Assembly: GCA_017462445.1 (NCBI GenBank)
Contig: JAFTRB010000224.1
Location: 1-11,079 of the forward strand
Direction of reading: 5' to 3'
DNA: 11,079 nt
From: Clostridia bacterium
Lineage (GTDB): Bacteria; Bacillota_A; Clostridia; Oscillospirales; CAG-272
In this document: positions 1 to 8,517 of the stretch, piece by piece
Numbering within the stretch: the stretch's first letter is position 1
Layout: the number at the start of each line of letters is the position of its first letter
The notes under the pieces: model-generated
What the model was told of the DNA's origin: nothing
The model's input: the letters and a program-made list of their open reading frames with translations, nothing else
Databases searched by the model: none
Made by a program: the position numbers and the translations under genes

Positions 1-2205
<2,205 letters not shown>

Positions 2206-2225
<20 letters not shown>

Positions 2226-3321
2226 ATTCACCCTCCTTGACCTCTATAACATTACCTGCCTCGCCCTTAAGCCTCTCGCTCTCACAGGAGGTTATTATAA
2301 CCTGTCTGTCTCCCATACCGCTAAGGCAATAGCGCCGCCTGCTCTCGTCAAGCTCGCTTAATACATCATCAAAGAGAAATACAGGATATTCCGAGAACAG
2401 CTCCTTTATAACCTCACCCTCGGAGAGCTTCATCGCAAGCACGATGGACCTCTGTTGCCCCTGGGAGGCAAAGGCTCTGGCGCTCTTTTCATTCAGAAGT
2501 ATTTCAATATCGTCGCGCTGCGGCCCGTAAAGAGATGTTCCGACGATTTTTTCCTTTTGAATATTGGAGGTGAATACCTCAATATATTTTTTTCTTACCT
2601 CATCTCTTGTAAGGGGCTTTTCTCCGCATTCCAAAATATCGCTCTTAAGCGACATAGTGACGCATTCTCTTCCGCCTGACATATCCAGGGCAACCCTGCC
2701 TGCGTGAATACTCAGCCTGTTCAGGTAATCTCTTCTTAAAAGGTATATATAGGAGGCGTAATCCGCCATCTGCTCTGACCAGGCAAGAAGCTCTCCCTCG
2801 TCAATATATCCGCCCTTTGACGCGCTCTTAAGCAGACTGTTTCTGTTTTCAAGGGCAATCTTGAAGCGGGAATATTCGCTAAGATACTCGGGATAGCATT
2901 GGGATATAGCCACATTGAGAAAGCCTCGTCTCTCCTCAGGTCCTCCCTTTACAAGGTCCAGGTCATCGGGATAGAAAAGCACAGATTTGAAGCTGCCTAT
3001 CATCTCGCTTACCCTGCTTATTTTATAACCGTTCCTTTTTCTTAGCCTCTCCCGTCCGAAGCAGGCATATTCAAGCACGCCCTCGCCGTCTCTGTCCACA
3101 TAGGTTATAGAGATGCGGAAGCCCTCTTCTCCAAAGCGTATCATTTCCCTGTCATCAACAGAGCGAAAGGATCTGCCGCGCGAGAAAAGATAGATCCCCT
3201 CTATGGCATTGGTCTTGCCCTGCGCATTCTCGCCGAAGAGGAAGTTTACCCCGTCGGTGAAGGAAATATCGCACTCCACTATATTCCTGAAATTAGTAGC
3301 GCGAAAGCTTTTTATCCTCAT
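2206..3321 (-). CDS. recF: DNA replication and repair protein RecF
   Basis: SMC/ABC-type ATPase of 371 residues that binds gapped DNA and, with RecO and RecR, loads RecA at stalled forks. Walker A is GENAQGKTN (residues 30-38), preceded by the family start MRIKSFRATNFRN. The GPQRDD block (267-272; often GPHRDD) precedes the ABC signature region SQGQQRSIVLAMKLSE (286-301). Walker B is VFLFDDVLSELD (314-325), followed by the switch-like VIITSCE. The length is normal for the family. An AAAGG site lies about 7 nt upstream of ATG 3321. It starts 42 bp after the dnaN stop with no promoter or terminator visible between, so it is probably cotranscribed with dnaN. The rlbA/yaaA gene that separates dnaN and recF in Bacillus is absent. 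Confidence 0.97.
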
Positions 3322-3363
3322 AGCTTACCTTTTTCAGTTTATTCTTTACAGTATATTTTTTAT

Positions 3364-4521
3364 TTATCTCTGCTCGTTGGTTCTTCTGGGCAGCACCATA
3401 TAGAAGTAGCTGAAGTCCTCACTTTCCTCGACAGGCTCGATCGTAACGGCACTGTCATAGGACTTAAGACGGATAAGCACCTGCTCGCCCTCGGCAACCT
3501 TTATGGCGTCGATAAGATAGCGGCAGTTAAAGGCAATGTCTATATCACCGCCCTCATGCTCGCAATCCATCTCGTCGTTTACCGCTCCGTTGGCAGAGTT
3601 ACTTGTAAGGAACAGGTAGTGATCCTCAATCTTAAGCTTGACATAGGATCTTCCCGCGCCCTGAATTTTTTCCTCGGCAATTATGTTGGCTCTTTCAAGA
3701 CCGGAAAGAAGTCTTTCTCTGTCAACCTTTACTACAATGTTGTTTGCGGTGGGTATTATCTTCTTATAGTCGAGGTACTCGCTGTCGATAAGACGGGAGA
3801 AGAAGGTAAGATCTCCCTTGTTGATGATAACATGCTTACGGGAGAGGTAAACCTTTATGATCTCATCCTCGCCGTCACCGAGAATTTTCATCATCTCACC
3901 AAGAGAGGTTCCGGGAATGATGAAGGAGTAATTATTTACACCCTCGGTCGAAAGAGTTGAAATATCACACTTCAGCGAGCAACGGGAAAGGCGGAAGGAG
4001 TCACAGGAAACAACCTCAAAGCCGCTTTCATTTACAGTGAAATATGCTCCGCAAAGCATAGGTCTGTTATCGCTGATGGCGATGGAGTGAGTTACCTTGG
4101 AAATCATACGGCGAAGATTGTCAGCTCCAACCGTAAAGCCTCTTTCGGTGACAAGATCGGGCATATTGGGGTAGTCAGCTCCCCTTGTCGCGCTCATGGA
4201 GAACACAGATCTTCCGCAGGATATAGTGCAACTAAGATTTTCGCTTATGTCAATTGTTATATCGTCATCGGGAAGAACCCTGACCGTCTGGTAAAGTCTC
4301 TGCGCGTTTATTATGTATCTTCCCTCGCGCTCAACCTCAACAGGTGTAATTCTTGCGCGTAGTCCCTTTTGCATATCGTAGGTGGTTATCTGTACTCTTC
4401 CGTCATTGATAGTCTCTATAAGAACACCCTCAATAGCGGGAACGGTGTTTTTTGTTGATACATTACCCATAGCCAGGGTAAGCTTCTTCATAAGGTCTGC
4501 CTTGGTAACTACAAATTTCAT
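3364..4521 (-). CDS. dnaN: DNA polymerase III beta subunit (sliding clamp)
   Basis: Sliding clamp of 385 residues. It forms a ring dimer that tethers DNA polymerase III to the template and serves as a docking site for repair and replication-control proteins. The N-terminus MKFVVTKADLMKKL, the block NTVPAIEGVLIE, the segment SATRGADYPNMPDL near residue 130 and SDNRPMLCGAYFTV are typical clamp sequences, and three clamp-like domains fit the length. The C-terminus YFYMVLPRRTNEQR corresponds to the usual YLILPMR end but is extended by a few polar residues. A GGAG site sits 7 nt before ATG 4521. A UUCG-capped hairpin lies just upstream (see 4534-4552). Its position after dnaA and the origin-like spacer is the standard Firmicutes order. 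Confidence 0.97.
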   Translation of the reverse strand: MKFVVTKADLMKKLTLAMGNVSTKNTVPAIEGVLIETINDGRVQITTYDMQKGLRARITPVEVEREGRYIINAQRLYQTVRVLPDDDITIDISENLSCTISCGRSVFSMSATRGADYPNMPDLVTERGFTVGADNLRRMISKVTHSIAISDNRPMLCGAYFTVNESGFEVVSCDSFRLSRCSLKCDISTLSTEGVNNYSFIIPGTSLGEMMKILGDGEDEIIKVYLSRKHVIINKGDLTFFSRLIDSEYLDYKKIIPTANNIVVKVDRERLLSGLERANIIAEEKIQGAGRSYVKLKIEDHYLFLTSNSANGAVNDEMDCEHEGGDIDIAFNCRYLIDAIKVAEGEQVLIRLKSYDSAVTIEPVEESEDFSYFYMVLPRRTNEQR

Positions 4522-4533
4522 ATTTTTCTCCTG

Positions 4534-4552
4534 TTTGCCCCCGAAGGGGAAA
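4534..4552 (-). promoter_or_regulatory. UUCG-tetraloop hairpin in the dnaN leader
   Basis: On the minus strand CCCC-TTCG-GGGG forms a stem capped by the very stable UUCG loop. It is extended by TTT/AAA pairs with one bulged C. The ribosome-binding site of dnaN begins about 2 nt after the hairpin. No U-run follows, so a plain terminator is unlikely. It could influence dnaN translation or stabilise a processed 5' end; that role is inference. Confidence 0.45.
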
Positions 4553-4611
4553 TTCTTTATCTTTCTTTAATATAAGGTGGTGATAATTGTGGTGGTAGGG
4601 GTTGTCCAAAT

Positions 4612-4695
4612 TGTTGAAAAGTGAATAAAGCCTTGAAAAATGGGAATAATAAGCATTTTTTTATCAACAAAATGTCTGTTAGACAGTGTCGATAA
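4612..4695. promoter_or_regulatory. Scattered DnaA-box-like sites flanking the AT-rich segment
   Basis: Minus-strand TTTTCAACA (4612-4620), minus-strand TTATTCACT (4620-4628), plus-strand TTATCAACA (4661-4669) and minus-strand TTATCGACA (4687-4695) each match TTATCCACA in seven or eight of nine positions. They surround the AT-rich 4621-4670 stretch, a candidate for the first-melted segment. Individual sites are weak calls; the density is the argument. Confidence 0.5.
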
Positions 4696-4718
4696 AATAT
4701 TCTCTTCCAACAGCCTTG

Positions 4719-4781
4719 TTTTCAACAGGTTTTCAACATCAAATCAACACTGAACTAACAGCATTTTTTCAACAATCGACA
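4719..4781 (+). promoter_or_regulatory. Phased cluster of DnaA-box-like sites
   Basis: TTTTCAACA occurs at 4719-4727 and 4730-4738, AAATCAACA at 4741-4749 and the weaker GAACTAACA at 4752-4760. The four starts are exactly 11 bp apart. TTTTCAACA recurs at 4766-4774, overlapped by CAATCGACA at 4773-4781. An opposed ATTTCAACA lies at 4788-4796. One helical turn per site would place bound DnaA on the same face, as expected for a filament-nucleating array. The core differs from the canonical TTATCCACA at positions 3 and 6. Confidence 0.6.
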
Positions 4782-4796
4782 GAAATTTGTTGAAAT

Positions 4797-6224
4797 CTAT
4801 TCGCCCTTTACCTCGCGTATAATACCCTCTACCTCATCCTCAAAGTTGTTAAGCGTCTTGATATTTGTTTCAACCTTGCTGATGGAGAAGGAAACGGTTG
4901 CGTGGTTAAGAGAGAATATCTCGCCAATATTAGATATTGTAAGATCGGTGAGCTTTCTTATAACATATATTGCCACCTGTCTTGCCTTTGTGATAGGCTC
5001 ATTTCTCTTCTTCGACTTCATCTGGTCGATAGAGATGCCGTATGCGCGGCTTACTGCGCCAAGAATTCTCTCTATCAGCGCGTCCGTGGGAATGTTGCCC
5101 GGGTCTATTATAGAGATTGCCTCGTTTATATGCTCAATGCTTATTTCCGTGCTTGTCAGAGAGAAGAGAGCGTAAAGCCTTTTGAGTACACCCTCGATCT
5201 GACGAATATTATTCTTAAGTCTCTCTGCCATATAGGAGATAAGCGGCTCGGAGATCTTTATACCTATCTCGTCCGCCTTCTTTTTGATAATGGCAATTCT
5301 TAACTCGTAGTTTGGCGGCTGAACATCGGCAAGAAGTCCCCACTCAAACCTTGTGCGTATTCTGTCCTCCAGATTTTTAATATCCTTGGGGGGACGGTCG
5401 GAGGTGAGAATTATCTGCTTGTCCGACTCGTAGAGAACATTGAAGGTGTTGAAGAACTCCTCCTGCGTACCCTCCTTACCCGCAAGGAACTGTATATCGT
5501 CGATAAGCAGAACATCCGCGGTGCGATATCTCTCCTTGAACTGCTCGGTGGTACGTGTGTTTATAGCCTTGATAAGCTCGGCAAGGAAGGTCTCGCACTT
5601 CTTGTAGACAATCTTTATCCCGGGGTGGCGCTTGCGCATATGGTTGATAATAGCCCAGAGAAGGTGAGTTTTACCAAGTCCGGAGTTGCCGTATATAAAC
5701 AGCGGATTGTGGGTGTTTGGCTCCTCGGCTACCGCATAGCAAGCAGCACGCGCAAGCTTGTTGGACGAGCCCTCGACAAAGTTGTCAAAGGTATATCTGG
5801 AGTAGACGCCAGCCTGCTTGCCTGAAGCGCCCGGGGTAGGGGAGTTTATGTACTCGGTTATATCCCTTTCCTCGTCAAACTCCTCGCTCTGCTCCAGCCT
5901 TTCAGGCTCGGGCTTTTCGGCGGGAGGGGAGGCGGGCTCAGGCTCTCTTTCTTCAAGAGAGGCAACCGGACGCACGCGGAAGTTTATTTCAATCTCAACA
6001 TCAAAGCCCAATACCTCGGCAAAGGACTCCTTGATAATGGTGAGATATTTGTTATAAAGAATGTTCCTCTTTGTCATAGAGGTGGTAATAAGCGTCGCTG
6101 TGTTTTCGGTAAGCAAACCAAGCTCCAGCTCGCCAAACCAAAGGTTAAATATTGAGGGCGCTGTGTTCATCTTTTTCTTGATGAGCGGCAAAACGTCCTT
6201 CATTATTAAAGACAAATCGTCCAT
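4797..6224 (-). CDS. dnaA: Chromosomal replication initiator protein DnaA (variant DNA-recognition motif)
   Basis: AAA+ initiator of 475 residues that binds DnaA boxes and opens oriC. Domain I covers residues 1 to about 82 and domain II is a short Pro/Glu-rich linker (about 85-138). The AAA+ core follows: Walker A GNSGLGKTH (179-187), Walker B LLIDDIQ (239-245), box VII RIRTRFEWGL (288-297) with the arginine-finger region, and sensor 2 NIRQIEGVLKRL (339-350). Domain IV (about 380-475) keeps the ARQ arginine (Arg415, equivalent to E. coli Arg399). However, the recognition motif usually reading GRDHTTV is SLNHATV (438-444), so the residues matching E. coli Asp433 and Thr435 are Asn440 and Ala442. 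An AAGGA site lies 6 nt before ATG 6224. It is transcribed from a strong promoter at 6360-6388. The gene is otherwise intact and of normal length. Confidence 0.98.
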   Translation of the reverse strand: MDDLSLIMKDVLPLIKKKMNTAPSIFNLWFGELELGLLTENTATLITTSMTKRNILYNKYLTIIKESFAEVLGFDVEIEINFRVRPVASLEEREPEPASPPAEKPEPERLEQSEEFDEERDITEYINSPTPGASGKQAGVYSRYTFDNFVEGSSNKLARAACYAVAEEPNTHNPLFIYGNSGLGKTHLLWAIINHMRKRHPGIKIVYKKCETFLAELIKAINTRTTEQFKERYRTADVLLIDDIQFLAGKEGTQEEFFNTFNVLYESDKQIILTSDRPPKDIKNLEDRIRTRFEWGLLADVQPPNYELRIAIIKKKADEIGIKISEPLISYMAERLKNNIRQIEGVLKRLYALFSLTSTEISIEHINEAISIIDPGNIPTDALIERILGAVSRAYGISIDQMKSKKRNEPITKARQVAIYVIRKLTDLTISNIGEIFSLNHATVSFSISKVETNIKTLNNFEDEVEGIIREVKGE

Positions 6225-6311
6225 TATTTATCCTTTCTTAAGATTTTTGATTTTTCTCAACCGATTTTGGCAGCGAATCTCGGGGTAAAATTCGCATTTT
6301 CCAAAATATTT

Positions 6312-6336
6312 CGCGCACGCATACATCGCACGCACG
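6312..6336. other. Alternating purine-pyrimidine tract in the dnaA leader
   Basis: Positions 6312-6326 and 6327-6336 alternate strictly between pyrimidine and purine, rich in CG and CA steps, with a single phase break at 6326/6327. Such tracts can adopt Z-DNA under negative supercoiling. It lies in the transcribed leader between the dnaA promoter and start. The same leader also holds a 6-bp hairpin, GCGAAT (6273-6278) with ATTCGC (6290-6295). Any role in dnaA control is inference. Confidence 0.35.
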
Positions 6337-6359
6337 ATAAAATATAATATTACAAAGAT

Positions 6360-6388
6360 ATTATACCATATAAATATTTAGATTTCAA
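6360..6388 (-). promoter_or_regulatory. SigA-type promoter of dnaA
   Basis: On the minus strand the -35 element is TTGAAA (6383-6388) and the -10 element is TATAAT (6360-6365), separated by exactly 17 bp. A TG one base before the -10 makes it an extended -10 promoter. Transcription would start near 6353, giving a leader of about 130 nt before the dnaA ATG. No canonical DnaA box overlaps it, so autoregulation by DnaA is not evident here. Confidence 0.85.
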
Positions 6389-6427
6389 GGGGGTGATGGA
6401 AAATAGTTGGGGAAATTAGGGGGGAAT

Positions 6428-6483
6428 AGTGGTCAGTGGTCAGTGGTTAGTGGTTAGTGGCTAGTGGGCAGTGGTTAGTGGTA
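6428..6483 (+). repeat. Heptanucleotide tandem array (AGTGGTT)8
   Basis: Eight contiguous 7-bp units with consensus AGTGGTT; variants are AGTGGTC, AGTGGCT, AGTGGGC and AGTGGTA. Shorter arrays of the same unit occur at 6621-6641, inverted near 9107-9120, and at 11042-11062. In each case the array runs into a TAGGGACCGG motif or the 138-nt element. The unit length is not a multiple of three and there is no ORF context, so this looks like a non-coding variable-number repeat. Confidence 0.9.
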
Positions 6484-6620
6484 CTCTTTATCGGTGCAAG
6501 CCCTCGGGGGAGGTCTTGGTGCTGACGCACTGTGTTTGTCTTGCGACAAACCACCGAAAGAGCAATCTGCGGCAATCATCCTTGTGAGCAAGCTCCCAGA
6601 TATGATTGCTCTTGATTATC
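6483..6620 (+). repeat. 138-nt multi-hairpin dispersed element, copy A
   Basis: Nearly identical to 10905-11041 (four substitutions and one 1-nt indel by eye). It has three hairpins. H1 is CAAG-C-CCTC (6497-6505) with GAGG-T-CTTG (6510-6518). H2 is TTTGTC-TTGC-GACAAA (6535-6550). H3 is a 10-bp stem, 6558-6567 with 6604-6613. An alternative stem, GCAATCAT (6572-6579) with ATGATTGC (6602-6609), competes for the same 3' strand. All differences between the copies fall outside stems. Both copies are embedded in AGTGGTT heptads. It could be a MITE-like mobile repeat or a structured RNA; I do not recognise a named family. Confidence 0.8.
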
Positions 6621-6670
6621 ATTGGTCGGTGGGCAGTGGTGTAGGGACCGGCGTCTCGACGGTCCGTGTG
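6621..6670 (+). repeat. Heptads plus TAGGGACCGGCGTC repeat, copy 1
   Basis: Three degenerate heptads run into TAGGGACCGGCGTC and then CGACGGTCCGTGT. GGACCG (6645-6650) and CGGTCC (6660-6665) form a 6-bp stem. The same module occurs inverted at 9077-9125, and its first part occurs at 11042-11079, cut by the window end. From 6671 to 6716 I see only C-rich sequence including AGAGCAAGCC (6682-6691). Confidence 0.8.
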
Positions 6671-6716
6671 GGATAACCCGCAGAGCAAGCCTAGCCCGAC
6701 GAAGGCAAGCCCCACT

Positions 6717-6770
6717 AAAGCCTTCCCCTTGAGGGGAAGGGGGACCGCTTGCGGTGGATGAGGTGTCAAC
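6717..6770 (+). repeat. CCTTCCCC palindromic (REP-like) repeat, copy 1
   Basis: Perfect 8-bp stem CCTTCCCC (6721-6728) with GGGGAAGG (6733-6740) and a TTGA loop, then a CCGC-TT-GCGG hairpin and the tail GATGAGGTGTCAAC. Related copies lie at 8861-8909 and, inverted, at 8957-9027. On the minus strand the stem is followed by CUUUA, so it might weakly terminate transcripts arriving from spoVAE. From 6771 to 6860 I see only C-rich spacer with two more AGAGCAAGCC copies (6788-6797, 6828-6837). Confidence 0.85.
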
Positions 6771-6860
6771 CAAAGCCTTGCCCCCACAGAGCAAGCCTTG
6801 TAACCACAAGGAAAGCCCAGCCAACCAAGAGCAAGCCACACCCCCAAGCCTCCCTAGGAG

Positions 6861-6965
6861 AGGAGCTTTCCTATAACAACTCACTTTGCCGTGAGGCAAA
6901 ACTTCACTGCGAAAGCAACTTCACTTTGCCTTTAGGCAAAACTTCACCCGCTTGCGAACTTCACC
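6861..6965 (-). repeat. GTGAAGTTTTGCC/GGCAAA hairpin array, left copy
   Basis: Read on the minus strand, units GTGAAGTTTTGCC-NNNN-GGCAAAGTGAAG alternate with shorter GCAAGC/GCTTTCGC-type hairpins, then comes GAGTTGTTATAGGAAAGC. An inverted homologue lies at 8558-8666, with sequence varying mostly in the loops. The array begins inside the last codons of spoVAE: its first GGTGAAG supplies the TGA stop. Confidence 0.85.
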
Positions 6966-7344
6966 ATTTCTTTCTCCCCATATCCTTTTGTCTGCCGGAG
7001 AAGATAAGCGACAACACAAATCCAAGGAGCATAGCCAGGGTTATTCCGGCGGAGGTGGCGGTAAGCCCACCTGTAAGTATGCCAATCGCACCGCTTTCGT
7101 CGATTGCGGTTTTAACTCCGTCGGCAATAGCCATTCCAAAGCCGAGCAGGGGAACGCTTACTCCCGCGCCAAACATGTCAAAGAGAGGCTCGGAAAAATT
7201 GCAGGCATATACCAGAACGCCGATGCAGACAAAGCTCACCATAATCCTCGCCGGTGTCAGCCGTGTCAAATCAATCAACAACTGGGCGAGAAGGCAGAGA
7301 ACTCCGCCCGCCAAAAAAGAGAGAAGAATGCTATTAAGGCTCAT
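6961..7344 (-). CDS. spoVAE: Stage V sporulation protein AE (SpoVAE)
   Basis: Integral membrane protein of 127 residues. With SpoVAC it forms the inner-membrane part of the SpoVA machinery that imports dipicolinic acid into the forespore and releases it at germination. Hydrophobic segments lie at about 3-24, 31-48, 57-76 and 87-115. Family blocks are GGVLCLLAQLLIDLTRLTPARI (13-34, conserved QLLID and TPARI), GAGVSVPLLGFG (59-70) and GILTGGLTATSAGI (88-101). I chose ATG 7344: a GAGG site lies 9 nt upstream, whereas the in-frame ATG at 7368 has no such site. The gene overlaps the spoVAD end by 11 nt, indicating coupled translation. The C-terminal end (RKKW, stop) merges into a repeat array, so the tail may have been reshaped. 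Expression is probably in the forespore, but I see no convincing SigG promoter. Confidence 0.93.
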   Translation of the reverse strand: MSLNSILLSFLAGGVLCLLAQLLIDLTRLTPARIMVSFVCIGVLVYACNFSEPLFDMFGAGVSVPLLGFGMAIADGVKTAIDESGAIGILTGGLTATSAGITLAMLLGFVLSLIFSGRQKDMGRKKW

Positions 7345-8386
7345 TTTTATTATCCTCTTTGTTTTCATATGGCTTGTATTTCAAATGCACCGCGGGGGCT
7401 ATTCCCACAATGCTCTGACCTTGAAGCACCGAGGAGGGGGACATCAGAGCGCCCGTGGAGAGAAAGAGAACATTTTTGAGCGCTCCCTTTTCCAACAAGG
7501 GTAGAATATGACAGGAAAGCACCGCCGCAGAGCATCCACAGCCGCTTGCCCCCGAGTGAGCGTCCCTCATATTCATATCATAAAGGAGAAGTCCACAGTC
7601 GGTGTGTCTGTCCCTCGCCGAGGGGAGATGAAGGTCAAGGAGCTGACAAAGGATAGAGCTGCCTACCCGACCGAGATCCCCCGTAACGATCAGGTCAAAG
7701 TCCTCGGGACTGTCTCCGCTTGTGGAAAAATAGGTTATAATACTGTCTGCTGCCGCAAAAGCCATAGCGCCACCCATATTTGCCCCGTCGGTTATAGCTC
7801 CGCTTTGCATCTTGCCTACCATAATTTTTTCTATTACCACATTTCCAAAGCGGGAGTCCTTGATAAGCTGCTCGTCGGTCGAGAGGATAAAAGCGCCCGA
7901 GGCGGTGGCGGTCCACTGGGAGGTGGGTGTTCTCTGCGCTCCGTATTCCAGCGGTGTGCGGAACTGGCGCTCCGCTGCCGAATTGTGCGAGGATGTCAGG
8001 ACCGCGCCCGTACCGCCCTCCAAGGAAAGAAGCGAGGAAAGCACCAAAAGCCCCTCGGTGCAGGTGGAGCAGGCACCGTAAAGAGAGATATAGGGAACGG
8101 ATAAATCCAGGGCGGCGAGTGACGAGGATACACATTGATTTTGCAGGTCGCCCGCCACAATAAGGTCTAAAACGGTGTGGCTCTTTTTTATCTTGGCAAG
8201 AGAAATATTAAGAGCAAGCCTTGCCATCTCGCTCTCCGCCATCTCCCAGCTATCTGCGCCAAAGCGGGAGGTGGGATCGCACATATCAAGAAGCGAGCCT
8301 AACGGCCCCTCGCCCTCCTCGCGGCCTCCAACCGCCCCGTAGGAGATAAAGCGCGGGGGCGTGGGAAGTTTTATAACTCTTTTCAT
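7334..8386 (-). CDS. spoVAD: Stage V sporulation protein AD (SpoVAD)
   Basis: Thiolase-fold protein of 350 residues. Its Bacillus homologue is the membrane-associated, dipicolinic-acid-binding part of the SpoVA complex. Family landmarks are FISYGAVGGREEGEGPLG (13-30), YGACSTCTEGL (103-113, Cys106 in the thiolase-like position), TSSHNSAAERQFRTPLEYGAQRTPTSQW (131-158) and GGAMAFAAAD. The length is close to the usual 335-350. Start ATG 8386 gives the expected N-terminus. The only upstream Shine-Dalgarno-like sequence is AAAGG, 13 nt away, so initiation may be weak. It is followed with an 11-nt overlap by spoVAE. spoVAC, normally directly upstream, is missing, and repeat DNA is there instead. The gene points toward dnaA. 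Confidence 0.95.
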   Translation of the reverse strand: MKRVIKLPTPPRFISYGAVGGREEGEGPLGSLLDMCDPTSRFGADSWEMAESEMARLALNISLAKIKKSHTVLDLIVAGDLQNQCVSSSLAALDLSVPYISLYGACSTCTEGLLVLSSLLSLEGGTGAVLTSSHNSAAERQFRTPLEYGAQRTPTSQWTATASGAFILSTDEQLIKDSRFGNVVIEKIMVGKMQSGAITDGANMGGAMAFAAADSIITYFSTSGDSPEDFDLIVTGDLGRVGSSILCQLLDLHLPSARDRHTDCGLLLYDMNMRDAHSGASGCGCSAAVLSCHILPLLEKGALKNVLFLSTGALMSPSSVLQGQSIVGIAPAVHLKYKPYENKEDNKNEP

Positions 8387-8517
8387 AAAAAAATGTAAAC
8401 CTTTGTTTTGTAATTTTTAGAGTAAATGTAAATATAAATTAGCAAATCAAGCCGATTAATGCAAATAAAAGCTTGCGTGAAAGGGTGCAAAAGAGGTATA
8501 CCGGCGCAACCGTCTTG

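Larger units (their letters stand above)
4522..4796. other. oriC: Probable oriC (dnaA-dnaN intergenic region)
   Basis: This 275-bp gene-free spacer between dnaA and dnaN is the usual site of the Firmicutes unwinding region. It is AT-rich, notably 4621-4670 and around 4690-4700, and carries many DnaA-box-like 9-mers on both strands, most of the form TTWTCAACA. A G-rich tract on the plus strand (4576-4602, with repeated GTGGTG and GGTGGTAGGGG) lies next to the box at 4612-4620. I could not recognise an unambiguous DnaA-trio. A 13-bp inverted repeat, TGTCT-GTT-AGACA (4673-4685), lies in the middle. The assignment rests on position and box density; GC-skew switching would confirm it. Confidence 0.75.

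Noticed and set aside
6717..6742. CCTTCCCC hairpin as a definite terminator for spoVADE
   Set aside because: The stem is strong but the following CUUUA is too short a U-run, and the same hairpin occurs in places with no gene end.
6488..6899. Minus-strand open frames of 107-119 codons over the left repeat cluster
   Set aside because: They read straight through palindromic and dispersed repeats, have no ribosome-binding site or family resemblance, and their end portion recurs in copy B of the 138-nt element.
6428..6970. Possible CRISPR array
   Set aside because: Repeats are 7-bp contiguous units or hairpin modules without regular unique spacers, and no cas gene is present.
7345..7368. Upstream in-frame ATG (7368) as spoVAE start
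   Set aside because: It lacks a ribosome-binding site, while ATG 7344 has GAGG at 9 nt and gives the normal family N-terminus.
6749..7504. Plus-strand open frame of 251 codons opposite spoVAE
   Set aside because: Antisense shadow of a clearly recognised gene, starting inside repeats, with no homology that I recognise.
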